Assembly (NCBI GenBank): GCA_021323695.1
Contig: JAJPKN010000040.1
Location: forward strand, 1-56,719
From: Actinomycetota bacterium
GTDB lineage: Bacteria; Actinomycetota; Acidimicrobiia; Acidimicrobiales; Palsa-688
Direction of reading: 5' to 3'
Length of the DNA: 56,719 nucleotides
Both the position numbers and the translations under genes were made by a program. Numbering within the stretch: the stretch's first letter is position 1; every line of letters starts with the position of its first letter. Shown here piece after piece: positions 22,490 through 31,759 of the stretch. Under the pieces are notes generated by a model. The model was not told the DNA's origin. It saw only the letters and a program-made list of their open reading frames with translations, and did no database searches.

Positions 22490-25333
22490 CTACGTGCCGG
22501 CTATGGCCACCACCGGCAGGTTGCCCGGGAGGCCCGCCGGCACCGGGCCCGGGACGGCGTCACCGAAGCCGTAAACCGCCCCGTTGGAGCCGGCCATGAA
22601 GTAGCCACCGTTGTCGGGGGTGAGGGCGATGCCGACGATGTCGTGCACCTTGATGCCCCGGCCGGGGAGCGAGCCCAGGAAGCTCACGCCCTTGCCGAAG
22701 ATGAACGCTCCCCCGTCGGCTCCTACCAGGACGTAGCCACGGCCGCTGGAAGCGGGCAGTATGGCCCGGATGTCCCGTACGTGGCGGCCGATCCCAGGCA
22801 GGGACCCATAGAAGCGGGCCGAGCCGAAGGTGAACACCCCACCGTCTTGGCCGACGAGGAGGTAGCCACCCCCGCCCGGGGAGGCGACCATGCCCACCAC
22901 GTCTGTCACATGGAGGTGCAGGCCGGGCACCGAACCGTGGAAGCGGGCGTCGCCGAAGGTGAACAACCCTCCGTCCCGCCCCACCAGCCAGTAGCCCCGG
23001 CCGTCGAAGGTGGGGGCGATCGCGGTCACGTCATGGGCGTGCACGCCCTGTTCGGGCAGGTCGCCGTAGGAACGAGCATCGCCGAAGGCCACTACCGTGC
23101 CGTTCGAGGTGGCCACCCAGTAGCCCTTGCCGGTCGGGGTGCTGGCGATGCCGACGATGCTGCCCGTCGACGCGTTGACCGGCACCCCGCCCAGGGAAGG
23201 AGCCGCGCCGACGCCGTAGACGGCCCCGGTGGCGGTGGCCAGCCAGTAGCCGGTGGCGGGCAGCCGGACCAGCTCAGCCACTATGGACGAGTGTGACTGG
23301 GCAAAGCCGGCTGCCCCTGAAAAATAGGCTTGGACCGCGACGTCGCCCCCTTTCCAATAGGTGGTCGGACAGCTTGCTTGACCGTTGTGCACCGGCACCG
23401 CCTGGCAGCCGGGGACTGGGGTGCCGTTGGAGGTGAACTCCACCGTGCCCGTGCTGGGAGCGGGCCGCACGGTGGCTGTGAAGGTCACGGTGGCGCCGAC
23501 GGTCACGGGGTTGGGGGACACGGACAGGGTGGTGGTGGTCGGCGCCTTTGTGGGCGGGGGAGGCGGGGTGGCCGGAGGCACGGCCGCCACCAGGTCGCCG
23601 GCGAGTGTAAGGGAGTAGGTCCCCGGAGGTGGGTTGACCACCCCGTTGGCCACCACGTCGATGAAATCGCCCGATGCCAGGTTGGTGCCGACGACGAGGG
23701 TCACGACGTTGGTGCCCCCTCCAGACACGGCACGGGGGTGCCCGCTGGCGCTGGGCCGGGTCAGGTCGGCCAAGTTGTACGCCGCGGCCACGCCTGGGAA
23801 CATGGTGCCCGCCGGCCCTTGGAGCTGCACCGTGGAGCTGCCGGCCACCAGGTTGGCGGTGAGCTTGAGGTCACCGACCGTGTAGCTGGCGACCGCCCCC
23901 GGAGAGGTGGAGCTGAGCTCGATGCTGGCCAGCACCGGGGCCGGGGCCGCGCTCACCACGTAGGAGGCGACGCCGGCCGGGATGACATCTGTGCTCGTCG
24001 CCACCGTGAAGTTGCCCGCCGAGCCCCCGTAGGTGCCTGCTGGGGGGTTGGTGACGCCTTGCACGCTCACGAACACCTGGTCCCCGGCGCTGATGGCCGC
24101 CGGCACCGGGAAGCTGAGCTGGTTGTAGGTCGAAGATGAGCCGCTGGCTGACGCTTGGAGCGAAGACGTGGGGATGTTGGCCGACGAACCCGGGTGGGTC
24201 ACGTCCACCACGGTGACCCGGGCCTGGGAGAACGACGTGCCCGGGGGCGCCACGAAGTAGACCTTCCCACCGGCCGGCAGGGCGGTGAACAGCTTGAAGC
24301 CCACCGTGTAGGCGACGCCGGTGGCCCCCGCGGTGGCCTGGGACATGGCCAGCTGAGCGTTGCCCACCGACGTGCCGATCAGCAGCGTGGCGGTCAGCGG
24401 CTTGGCCGTGCTCGGCGCGGCGGCCGAGATGGTGTCGGACTGGGTGGTGGTCGGGTTGCGCACCCCGTTGGCCGTTACCGACAGCTCGTCCCCGGCCGGG
24501 ACGGCCGTCGCCAGTTCCAGGGTCACCACCTGGCCGCTCAGGCCGGTGCCGGCGGCGGAAATGGTCACTTGGCTCGGGGTGCTGGACTGGCCCGTGGTGA
24601 GGTCGGCGACCTTGTAGGAAGCGGGAGAACCGGGGAAGCCCACGTTGTCATCGGTGGCTGCGCTGGCGTACGAGGAGATCTGGACCAGGTCCCCGGGGGC
24701 CAGGGCGGCCGTTGCCGGGAAGGCGCCGATGGTGTAGGTGGACGAGCCCCCCACCAGGGCAGGGAGGGCGGCCGGGTTGAAGGCCGGGGGCGAAGAGGCG
24801 GCCGTTACCTGGTAGGTGGCGGTGCTGGCGGGGGCCGTGTTGGCCGACGTGGACACCTCCAGGCTGTAGGAGCCGGGCACGGCTGGGTTGGTGGCCCCGA
24901 TCACGTAGACCGAAAGCGAGCTGTTGGCCGCCACCGACAACGACAGCCCCAAGACCACGCTGTGGCCGCCGCTTTGGGCCGAGGCGCTGGCTGCGGGCTG
25001 GTCCCCGGCGGCATTGGTGTTGTCGATGATGAAATAAGCGTCCCGGCTGGCTGGGAAGACCGTGCCCCCGGGCTGGTCGGCCAGGGTGATGGTGCTGGAG
25101 CCGCCCGTGAGGGCAGACGGCGTCGTGAAGCCGATCGTGTAGTTGGCGGTGGCACCTGCGGTGGCCGGCTGGGCTACCGCCGTGGCGTTGGCCACCGGCC
25201 CGGTGCCGATCACGTACTTTTGGGTGCTGACCAGGTCCTGGGCCGTTGCGGGCCCAGCGACCATTGCCGGGGCGGCAGCGAGAAGAGCCAATGCTGTGGT
25301 ACCTGTTGCTTTGCGTAACTGTCCCTTGGTCAA
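22490..25333 (-). CDS. Large secreted surface protein: Ig-like modules plus C-terminal DGG/FG repeats
   Basis: About 947 residues. TTG 25333 is preferred because AAGGAGGT lies 6 bp upstream. A signal peptide (RKATGTTALALLAAAPAMVA) is followed by four or so degenerate ~110-residue modules with the pattern YTxGF...G(S/T)STxxL..GTxFP...YxxxDxT...aGDxxxVxxNGVxNPxxGTY. A Thr/Pro linker leads to a bacterial Ig-like domain (TTTLSVSPNPVTVGATVTFT). The C-terminal ~290 residues hold six repeats of the type GYWLVGRDGGLFTFGDARF plus HGS, a probable beta-propeller common in Acidimicrobiia exoproteins. It is likely a cell-surface adhesion or carbohydrate-binding protein; no sortase or membrane anchor is seen. 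Confidence 0.75.
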   Translation of the reverse strand: MTKGQLRKATGTTALALLAAAPAMVAGPATAQDLVSTQKYVIGTGPVANATAVAQPATAGATANYTIGFTTPSALTGGSSTITLADQPGGTVFPASRDAYFIIDNTNAAGDQPAASASAQSGGHSVVLGLSLSVAANSSLSVYVIGATNPAVPGSYSLEVSTSANTAPASTATYQVTAASSPPAFNPAALPALVGGSSTYTIGAFPATAALAPGDLVQISSYASAATDDNVGFPGSPASYKVADLTTGQSSTPSQVTISAAGTGLSGQVVTLELATAVPAGDELSVTANGVRNPTTTQSDTISAAAPSTAKPLTATLLIGTSVGNAQLAMSQATAGATGVAYTVGFKLFTALPAGGKVYFVAPPGTSFSQARVTVVDVTHPGSSANIPTSSLQASASGSSSTYNQLSFPVPAAISAGDQVFVSVQGVTNPPAGTYGGSAGNFTVATSTDVIPAGVASYVVSAAPAPVLASIELSSTSPGAVASYTVGDLKLTANLVAGSSTVQLQGPAGTMFPGVAAAYNLADLTRPSASGHPRAVSGGGTNVVTLVVGTNLASGDFIDVVANGVVNPPPGTYSLTLAGDLVAAVPPATPPPPPTKAPTTTTLSVSPNPVTVGATVTFTATVRPAPSTGTVEFTSNGTPVPGCQAVPVHNGQASCPTTYWKGGDVAVQAYFSGAAGFAQSHSSIVAELVRLPATGYWLATATGAVYGVGAAPSLGGVPVNASTGSIVGIASTPTGKGYWVATSNGTVVAFGDARSYGDLPEQGVHAHDVTAIAPTFDGRGYWLVGRDGGLFTFGDARFHGSVPGLHLHVTDVVGMVASPGGGGYLLVGQDGGVFTFGSARFYGSLPGIGRHVRDIRAILPASSGRGYVLVGADGGAFIFGKGVSFLGSLPGRGIKVHDIVGIALTPDNGGYFMAGSNGAVYGFGDAVPGPVPAGLPGNLPVVAIAGT

Positions 25334-25629
25334 CCGTGTACCTCCTTGTTCCTGCACGGCCCGCGAACCGGTTGGCGTGCCGTGCCCAACTACCGTCTAC
25401 CCGGCGGGGCTGGCCCAGGTGGGGCCGAGGCGGGTACCTTCACACAGCGCGCACCGGCTGTTCACACAATGGTCAAAGGGGCCGAGCGCCGCGCCTCGGG
25501 GCGCCCGGCGTGGGCAGGTGCGCGCCGGGGCGGCTCGGGGCCTAAGGCTCGGGGCCTAGGCGGCCGATGTACTAGTGGGGGCCGTCCTGCGACAGCGGCC
25601 CGAGGAAGTTGGACGAGGAGCAGTGGTCG

Positions 25630-25800
25630 ATGAAGTGCCCGAACTGCCGGACCAAAGAGATGGTCGTGATAACGATGATGGTGGGGGGGGAACAGGTGAC
25701 CCTGCACAGCTGCTCGTCGTGCGACCTGCGGTGGTGGGAGACCCCGGAGGGTGCGACGTCGCTGGCCGGGGTGCTCGACCTGGCTGCAGCAGCCCGCTGA
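25630..25800 (+). CDS. Small double-CxxC zinc-ribbon protein
   Basis: A 56-residue protein starting MKCPNCRTKEMVVI. Two CxxC knuckles, CPNC at residues 3-6 and CSSC near 28-31 followed by DLRWWETPEG, make a classic zinc ribbon. ATG 25630 has GAGGAG 9 bp upstream; an in-frame TTG at 25609 would add seven residues. Many Actinobacteria have such a ribbon, possibly a nucleic-acid or protein-binding regulator; the function is unknown. It precedes the membrane protein-phosphomannomutase gene by 64 bp in the same direction. Confidence 0.75.
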   Translation: MKCPNCRTKEMVVITMMVGGEQVTLHSCSSCDLRWWETPEGATSLAGVLDLAAAAR

Positions 25801-25864
25801 AGCGGCGCTCCACCTGCCCCGGTGACCTTCCCTGTCACACGCGCGCGGGTAACAATGGCAGGCG

Positions 25865-28800
25865 ATGACCTACACCGGCGAGGAGGCTATGCCTCGCACC
25901 ACCGGGGGAGCGCCGGCACCGGGCGCCGGGGGGACGGCGGGCGACCGGGCCAGCCCGGGCCCAGCCGGTGGGGACGGGGACGGTCCTGGGGACGGTGCTG
26001 AGGGGGCCATCGAGTACCCAGAGCGCCGTCCTTACGAGGCGCTGGCCCAGCTGAGCGCCTGGTTGGGGCAGCGGGCGGCAGCGCTGGCCCGGCCCGAAGG
26101 GGTGGTCACCTTCGCGGTGGTAGCCGCCTGCGTGGTGTTCGTGTTCGTGTGGTTCCAGCCCTCGAACCTGTTCCGCAACACCACCATCTCGGGGGGCGAC
26201 ACCGGGGCGCACATCTTGTTGCCCTGGGTGGCCATGCACCAGCTGCTGCCCAACTTCCGCCTGACCGGGTGGACATCGTCCAACTGGGACGGCTTCCCCG
26301 CGGTCACGTTCTACTTCCCGCTGCCCATCTACTCGGCCGTGGCCCTGGCCCAGCTGCTGCCTTACAATATCGCCTTCAAGCTGGTGACCGCCGCGCCCAT
26401 GGTGCTCATGCCGCTGGCCGCCTGGCTCATGGGGCGGGTCGCCAAGGCTCCCTTCCCCGTGCCCGCCGTGCTGGCGGTGGCCACCCTGCCGTACATGTTC
26501 GGCACGGAGTACTCCATTTACGGTGGCAACATAGCCTCGACCCTGGCGGGGGAGTTCGCCGACGGGTGGAGCCTGTGCTTCGCCCTGGTGTTCTTGGGCC
26601 TGGTGATGCGGGGGCTGCAGACCGGCCGGTACCGGGCGTGGGCGGCAGTGGTCCTGGCCTGCGCCTTCATGTCCCACATCGACCCGTTCATGTTCGCCGT
26701 GGTGGGAGCGGTGGTGCTCGTGGTCATGCATGCCGTGCGCACCCGGGACTGGCGCCCGGTCGTGCACTGGGCCCTGCCGGCCGGGTTGGTGGGCTGCCTC
26801 CTGGCCGCCTGGTGGGCGTGGCCCTTCGAGGAGCGCTTCCCCTATGTCACCAACATGGGTTACCAGAGGATCACCAGCTTCGTCTCGACGCTGTTCCCCA
26901 GCGGCGACACCTGGCTGTTCATCATGGCCGGGATAGGCGCCATGCTCAGCATCTCGCGCCGGCGGCGGATAGGGGAGTTCTTCTCGGTGGTGGCGGTGCT
27001 GGCGGCGGTGGCCTTCCGGTTGATGCCCCAAAGCATCCTCTGGAACGCCCGGGTGCTGCCTTTTTGGTTCCTGGCCCTGTACATGCTGGCCGCCCTGGCC
27101 GTGGCCGAGGCCTACATCATGGTGGCCGAGCGGGCCACCAGCTACACGGTCACGCTGCGCTACGCCATGCTGCCGGGGCCGCTGCTCGTGCTCCTTTTGG
27201 CCCTGGGCTGGGTCCTGTTCCCCCTGCGGGCGCTGCCGGGCGAGCACATGGCCTCGGGCACCTTCGGCTTCCTCGGCTTCCAGCAGAAAAGCGAGTCCTA
27301 CATCCCGAGCTGGGTGACCTGGAACTACAGCGGCTACCAGGCGGGCTGCAACTCGGCCGACGTCGGCTGCGACAAGCCGCGCTGGCCGGAGTTCCAAAAG
27401 GTCGTGGCCGAGATGGAGCTGCTCTCCAAGAGCTACGGCTGCGGCAACCTCATGTGGGAGTACCAGTCGGAGATGAACGACTACGGCACTCCCGACGCCC
27501 TGACGACGCTGCCGTACTGGACCAATGGCTGCATCGGGTCCATGGAGGGCCTCTACTACGAGGCCTCGGCCACGACGCCGTTCCACTTCATCGACCAGTC
27601 CGAGCTGTCGCTGGCGCCTTCGGACCCGATGGTGGGCCTCCCCTACCCGAGCACCCGCGAGGTAGCCCTGGGAGTACAGCACCTGCAGATGCTGGGCGTC
27701 AAGTACTTCATGGCTATCTCGCCTTCCATCCAGCAGCAGGCGGACGCCGACCCCTCGCTCCAGCTGCTGGCCACGCTCGGGCCGTTCGAGGTCAACTACA
27801 CCACCAACGGGGGGAGCGGCCTCAGCGGCGAACAGGCCCGCTACTGGAAGATATACCTGGTCCGCAACGCCCCCCGGGTGCACCCCCTGGCCAACTGGCC
27901 CGTGGTCATGCGGGGCCTGGACAACGCCAGCCAGCCCCACTACCTCCGGTACATGACCACCTGGTACGACGACCCGAGCGACTGGGACGTCTACGTGGCG
28001 GCCAGCGGCCCGGCCAGCTGGGCCCGCGTCCCCTATGGGGCCACCGACCTGCCGGTCACGCCCGCGCCCCAGGCCCAGGTGAGCGACGTGGTGGAGCACA
28101 ACGCCTCCATCGACTTCAACGTTTCCCGGGTGGGCACCCCCGTCGTGGTCACCATCTCGTACTTCCCCAACTGGCAGGTACAAGGGGCCAAGGGCCCTTT
28201 CCGCGTGAGCCCCAACCTCATGGTCGTCGTCCCCACGTCCCACCACGTCCACATGTGGTACGGCTTTACCCCGGTTGACTACGAGGGCTGGGGGCTGAGC
28301 TTCCTTGGGCTGGTGGGGCTGGCCATGCTCGTCCGCCGGCCCCGAGCCGCGCTGGCCGTCAGCTCCCTGGAGGGGCTGGGGCGGGGCCCGGGGGCACGCA
28401 AGGCCCACTACCCGGCGGCGCCTGCCCACCTGGGCCCGGGCGGCCTGGCACCCGGGCCCGGCCCGGGGGACGGGCCCCTGCCCGGTGCACCCGGCCCGGG
28501 GGACGGGCCCCTGCCTGACGTACCCCGCTCGGGCCCTGCCCGGCCGGGCTCAGCACCGGCTAAGGTCATGGCGGACATGACCTCTTTGGACGAAGTTTTC
28601 AAGGCTTACGACATCCGGGCGGTGGTACCCGACGGGTTGAACGCCGACTTGGCCCGCCGGGTGGGCAGCGCGTTCGCCGCCTTCGCCAAGAGCCCCCAGA
28701 TCCTGGTCGGCCACGACATGAGGCCCTCGGGCCCCGAGCTGGTGGCAGCTTTCACCGAGGGGGTGACGGCGGCGGGCGTGGACGTGGTCGACCTGGGCCT

Positions 28801-29944
28801 CACCTCCACTGACGAGCTGTTCTACGCCAGTGGCGCCCTCAGCTCGCCGGGGGCGATGTTCACTGCCTCCCACAACCCGGCCCAGTACAACGGCATCAAG
28901 CTCTGCCTGGCGGGTGCGCGGCCGGTGGGGATCCAGACCGGCTTGGCTGACATCCGGGCCGCGGTGGAGTCCGGCAACCTCCCTGTTGTCCCCGAGGCCG
29001 AGCGGGGCAAGGTCACCCACCGGGACGTGCTGGCTGACTACGCAGCCAAGGTGCGCAGCTTTGTCGACGTCTCGGTGCTGCGCCCGCTCAAGGTGGTGGC
29101 GGACACCGCCAACGGGATGGGCGGCTTGGTGGTCCCGGCCGTGTTCGAGGGCCTGCCCTTCCAGCTGGACATGCTCTACCCGGACCTGGACGGGACCTTT
29201 CCCCACCACCCGGCCGACCCCATCCAGCCGGCTAACCTGAGGGACCTCCAGGCGCGCATCTTGGAGACGGGAGCCGACGTCGGCCTGGCCTTCGACGGCG
29301 ACGCCGACCGCTGCTTCCTGGTCGACGACAAGGCCCAGCCGGTGAGCGGGTCCACCACGACGGCGATAGTGGCCAAGGCCATGCTGGAGAAGTACCCGGG
29401 GGCGAAGATCCTGCACAACCTCATCTGCTCCAAGGCGGTGCCCGAGGTGATCAGGGAGAACGGGGGCACCCCCATCGTCACCCGAGTGGGGCACTCGTTC
29501 ATCAAGGCGGTCATGGCCGAGACCGGGGCCGTGTTCGGCGGGGAGCACTCGGGCCACTACTACTTCCGGGACAACTACCGGGCGGACTCGGGCTCCATTG
29601 CGGCTTTGGTGGTGCTGGAAGTCATCTCCAAGGCCGGCGTCCCGCTGTCCGAGCTGCGCCAGCCGTTCGACCGTTACGCCGCTTCGGGGGAGGTCAACAC
29701 CGAGGTGGCCCACCCCGACGAGGTCGTACGTTCCATTGCCGAGGCCGTGGCCCGGGACCACCCGGAGGCGTCCCAGTCCCACCTCGACGGCGTGAGCGTG
29801 GACTTCGGGGACTGGTGGTTCAACGTGCGGCCTTCCAACACCGAGCCGCTCGTGCGCTTGAACGTCGAGGCCCGGGACCGCGCCAGCTGCGATGCCCACA
29901 CCCAGGAGGTGCTGGCTTGGGTCAAGGAACGGGCAGAGCTGTGA
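25865..29944 (+). CDS. Fusion: polytopic membrane protein (GT-C-like) + phosphomannomutase
   Basis: A single 1,359-residue open frame. Residues ~80-460 carry about ten hydrophobic helices, including a 'TISGGDTGAHILLPWVAMHQLL' loop, then a ~370-residue extracytoplasmic region and a last helix near 825. This layout recalls bacterial YfhO/GT-C-like glycan membrane proteins. A Gly/Pro linker with two 33 bp repeats follows. From M902 (28568) a complete phosphomannomutase/phosphoglucomutase begins: MFTASHNPAQYNGIK (phospho-Ser 1002), FDGDADRCF (metal), GGEHSGHYYFRD (sugar) and RPSNTEPLVRLN (phosphate). The PMM interconverts mannose-6-P and mannose-1-P for GDP-mannose. No stop separates the halves; internal initiation at 28568 could also give free PMM, though the site before it is weak. 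The next gene starts inside its stop. Confidence 0.85.
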   Translation: MTYTGEEAMPRTTGGAPAPGAGGTAGDRASPGPAGGDGDGPGDGAEGAIEYPERRPYEALAQLSAWLGQRAAALARPEGVVTFAVVAACVVFVFVWFQPSNLFRNTTISGGDTGAHILLPWVAMHQLLPNFRLTGWTSSNWDGFPAVTFYFPLPIYSAVALAQLLPYNIAFKLVTAAPMVLMPLAAWLMGRVAKAPFPVPAVLAVATLPYMFGTEYSIYGGNIASTLAGEFADGWSLCFALVFLGLVMRGLQTGRYRAWAAVVLACAFMSHIDPFMFAVVGAVVLVVMHAVRTRDWRPVVHWALPAGLVGCLLAAWWAWPFEERFPYVTNMGYQRITSFVSTLFPSGDTWLFIMAGIGAMLSISRRRRIGEFFSVVAVLAAVAFRLMPQSILWNARVLPFWFLALYMLAALAVAEAYIMVAERATSYTVTLRYAMLPGPLLVLLLALGWVLFPLRALPGEHMASGTFGFLGFQQKSESYIPSWVTWNYSGYQAGCNSADVGCDKPRWPEFQKVVAEMELLSKSYGCGNLMWEYQSEMNDYGTPDALTTLPYWTNGCIGSMEGLYYEASATTPFHFIDQSELSLAPSDPMVGLPYPSTREVALGVQHLQMLGVKYFMAISPSIQQQADADPSLQLLATLGPFEVNYTTNGGSGLSGEQARYWKIYLVRNAPRVHPLANWPVVMRGLDNASQPHYLRYMTTWYDDPSDWDVYVAASGPASWARVPYGATDLPVTPAPQAQVSDVVEHNASIDFNVSRVGTPVVVTISYFPNWQVQGAKGPFRVSPNLMVVVPTSHHVHMWYGFTPVDYEGWGLSFLGLVGLAMLVRRPRAALAVSSLEGLGRGPGARKAHYPAAPAHLGPGGLAPGPGPGDGPLPGAPGPGDGPLPDVPRSGPARPGSAPAKVMADMTSLDEVFKAYDIRAVVPDGLNADLARRVGSAFAAFAKSPQILVGHDMRPSGPELVAAFTEGVTAAGVDVVDLGLTSTDELFYASGALSSPGAMFTASHNPAQYNGIKLCLAGARPVGIQTGLADIRAAVESGNLPVVPEAERGKVTHRDVLADYAAKVRSFVDVSVLRPLKVVADTANGMGGLVVPAVFEGLPFQLDMLYPDLDGTFPHHPADPIQPANLRDLQARILETGADVGLAFDGDADRCFLVDDKAQPVSGSTTTAIVAKAMLEKYPGAKILHNLICSKAVPEVIRENGGTPIVTRVGHSFIKAVMAETGAVFGGEHSGHYYFRDNYRADSGSIAALVVLEVISKAGVPLSELRQPFDRYAASGEVNTEVAHPDEVVRSIAEAVARDHPEASQSHLDGVSVDFGDWWFNVRPSNTEPLVRLNVEARDRASCDAHTQEVLAWVKERAEL
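28457..28522 (+). repeat. Two 33 bp tandem repeats in the fusion linker
   Basis: Units at 28457-28489 and 28490-28522 share their first 26 bases and encode PGPGDGPLPGA / PGPGDGPLPDV in the linker joining the membrane protein to phosphomannomutase. Such in-frame G+C-rich expansion may have bridged what were once separate genes. Confidence 0.85.
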
Positions 29945-30267
29945 CGCTCGACCCGCTCCTGCTCGAGATCCTCGCCTGCCCGGTCGACAAGGGCCCCCTG
30001 TACTACTTCGCCGACGAGGAGTGCCTCTACAACCCGCGGCTGCACCGGCGCTACGCCGTACGGGACGGGATCCCGGACATGCTGGTCGAGGACTCAGAGG
30101 AGGTCTCCAGCGAGGAGCACCTGCGGCTGGTCAGCAAGGCTGAGGCTGAGGGGGTCAGGCTGAACTTCACCCCTTCGGCCCACGACGGCCCCCTGGGCCA
30201 GGGAAGCCCCGTGGGGGAGGAAGGCCCTGCTAGCCAGGGCGGCCCGGTGGGGGAGCCATGGGCATAA
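29941..30267 (+). CDS. Trm112-like protein with C-terminal extension
   Basis: A 108-residue protein, GTG start overlapping the phosphomannomutase stop by 4 bp (GTGA). Residues 1-60 match the Trm112/YcaR fold: LDPLLLEILACPVDKGPLYY, YNPRLHRRYAVRDGIPDMLV. Only one Cys of the usual zinc-binding set (C13) plus a second at ~29 are present, as in many actinobacterial members. Typical members have ~60 residues; the extra tail is Gly/Pro-rich with a repeated 'GPxGQGxPVGEEGPA' pattern. Trm112 proteins activate methyltransferases, but in Actinobacteria the gene is commonly lodged between mannose-phosphate enzymes as here; its role there is unknown. Confidence 0.8.
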   Translation: MTLDPLLLEILACPVDKGPLYYFADEECLYNPRLHRRYAVRDGIPDMLVEDSEEVSSEEHLRLVSKAEAEGVRLNFTPSAHDGPLGQGSPVGEEGPASQGGPVGEPWA

Positions 30268-31295
30268 CCGACAGCGTGGGCATGTTCGGGTTGGCCGAAA
30301 GGTTCCCCGAACAGGTCGAAGAGGCGTTCCACCGCTCCTCCACGGTCAGCGGGCTGCCGGCGCGCGAGGAGATCGAAAACGTGGTCGTCGTGGGGATGGG
30401 GGGCAGCGGCATGGCCGGCGACGTGCTGGCCACCGTGGCCGCGCCGCTCCTGGCGGTGCCGGTCGTGCTGGTCAAGGGCTACGAGTGCCCCCACTTCATC
30501 GGGGAAAGCTCCCTCGTTTTTGCCGTCTCGGCCTCGGGCCGGACCGAGGAGACCATCCAGGCCGCGTCGGACGCGGCCCTGGCCGGAGCCAGGATGGTGG
30601 TGGTCACGGCCGGCGGGGAGCTGGCCGAGCTGGCCAAGATCTGGCGGGCACCGCTGGTGCGGGTCCCCCCCGACATCCCCCAGCCCCGGGCCGCCCTGGG
30701 GGCCATGGCCGTGCCGCTGCTCGTAGTGCTGTGGCGGATGGGCCTGCTGGCGGCAGCCGACCAGTGGGTGGAGCAAGCGGTCCGCCAGCTCAAGCGCCGG
30801 CGGGACGAGCTGGCCGGTGGCGGGGCTGGCTCCCCGGCGGCCGAGGTGGCCCGCCGGATCGGCACCACGGTGCCGGTGGTCCACGGCGGAGGCTACATCG
30901 GGTCGGCCGCGGCCAAGCGCTGGCGTACGCAAGTCAACGAGAACGCCAAGCGGCTGGCTTTTTCAAGCGAGCAGCCAGAGCTCTGCCACAACGAGATCTG
31001 TGGCTGGGCGGACAGCGCGAAGGACATAGGGGCGTTGTTGAGCCTGGTCATGCTTCGCCACGACAGCGAGCACCCTCAGGTGGGCCGCCGCTTCGACATC
31101 ACAGCTTCCCTGGTGGGGCCGCTCGTGTCGGACGTGGTCGAGGTGCGGGCGCAAGGCGACGGGGACCTGGCCCAGCTGCTCGACCTGGTCTACTTCGGCG
31201 ACTACGTGTCGTTGTGGCTGGCCGCCCAGGCCGGGGTGGACCCGGGCCCGGTGGAGGTGCTCACCTGGCTGAAGCGCCAGCTGGCCGGGGGCTGA
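30258..31295 (+). CDS. Bifunctional phosphoglucose/phosphomannose isomerase (SIS fold)
   Basis: A 345-residue protein with two SIS domains. Visible are VVVVGMGGSGMAGDVLATVA (phosphate-binding Gly loop), VFAVSASGRTEETIQAASDA (the SGNTEET-type sugar-phosphate site), YIGSAAAKRWRTQVNENAKR and ELCHNEICGWADS, which holds the catalytic-type His/Glu of the PGI/PMI family. It interconverts fructose-6-P with glucose-6-P and mannose-6-P. ATG 30258 overlaps the preceding gene by 10 bp. Together with the PMM domain it supplies mannose-1-phosphate from central metabolism for glycan or GDP-mannose synthesis. Confidence 0.9.
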   Translation: MGITDSVGMFGLAERFPEQVEEAFHRSSTVSGLPAREEIENVVVVGMGGSGMAGDVLATVAAPLLAVPVVLVKGYECPHFIGESSLVFAVSASGRTEETIQAASDAALAGARMVVVTAGGELAELAKIWRAPLVRVPPDIPQPRAALGAMAVPLLVVLWRMGLLAAADQWVEQAVRQLKRRRDELAGGGAGSPAAEVARRIGTTVPVVHGGGYIGSAAAKRWRTQVNENAKRLAFSSEQPELCHNEICGWADSAKDIGALLSLVMLRHDSEHPQVGRRFDITASLVGPLVSDVVEVRAQGDGDLAQLLDLVYFGDYVSLWLAAQAGVDPGPVEVLTWLKRQLAGG

Positions 31296-31759
31296 ACCAG
31301 AGGGGACGTCAAGGAGCGCCGGAGGGGACGCCAAGGAGCGCCCGATGGGACGTCGCTTTCGCCCGAGCTGCCCAATAGGCTGGCCAGCGAGACCCCGACG
31401 GGTCTGTGGTTGCAAGTCGATGCCAGCCGCAGGCAAAACGACCCACGTAAGGCAACCTGTGGTTGCTGAGCATGGTGCGGCTTAGGAGTAAGCCCTGCCC
31501 GCCCAAGGCCGATGGACGGCCCCGGGGCGGAGACGGCGCCAAGCGGGAGCCGGTGGTGCCGGGCTCAGGCCACCACCACCGCCCGTCCAACACCGCAGCA
31601 GGCGAGTGTGGGGGCAAAGACCAGGTCAGCCGCCGGGGTCTCCGCGCTCGCGGGGAACGGTTGGGCGAGCTCGTAGGTGCAGTGCTGGCCGCATTTGGGG
31701 TCTCCGCGCTCGGCGGCAACGGTTGCCGGGGCTGGAGGCCAGCAAGGTAGGTTCTTTTT
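31296..31759. other. 464 bp intergenic region with repeats and two hairpins
   Basis: No convincing gene. It contains a 22 bp tandem repeat (31301-31322, 31323-31344, part of a third to 31355) and two perfect hairpins, AGACCC-CGAC-GGGTCT (31390-31405) and GCAACC-TGT-GGTTGC (31452-31466). The decamer CTGTGGTTGC occurs at 31404 and 31457. A 29 bp direct repeat follows at 31635-31663 and 31697-31725. The hairpins could end the mannose operon or belong to a structured leader of the downstream regulator gene; no known riboswitch class was recognised. Confidence 0.5.
31635..31725. repeat. 29 bp direct repeat upstream of response regulator
   Basis: The sequence starting GGGGTCTCCGCGCTCG and ending AACGGTTG occurs at 31635-31663 and 31697-31725, differing at three central positions, 62 bp apart and ending 34 bp before the regulator's GTG. 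It may bind a regulator, possibly the NarL-type protein itself. Confidence 0.7.

Noticed and set aside
25835..28429. Very long open frame on the minus strand (about 860 codons) opposite the membrane protein part
   Set aside because: Its translation is low-complexity, rich in His/Gly/Arg, with no domain; it mirrors a clearly coding plus-strand gene in G+C-rich DNA.
31380..31480. Possible GEMM-type (cyclic di-GMP) riboswitch or tRNA-like fold
   Set aside because: Two perfect hairpins are present, but the conserved GEMM core bases and tetraloop receptor, and a tRNA cloverleaf with a T arm, could not be placed.
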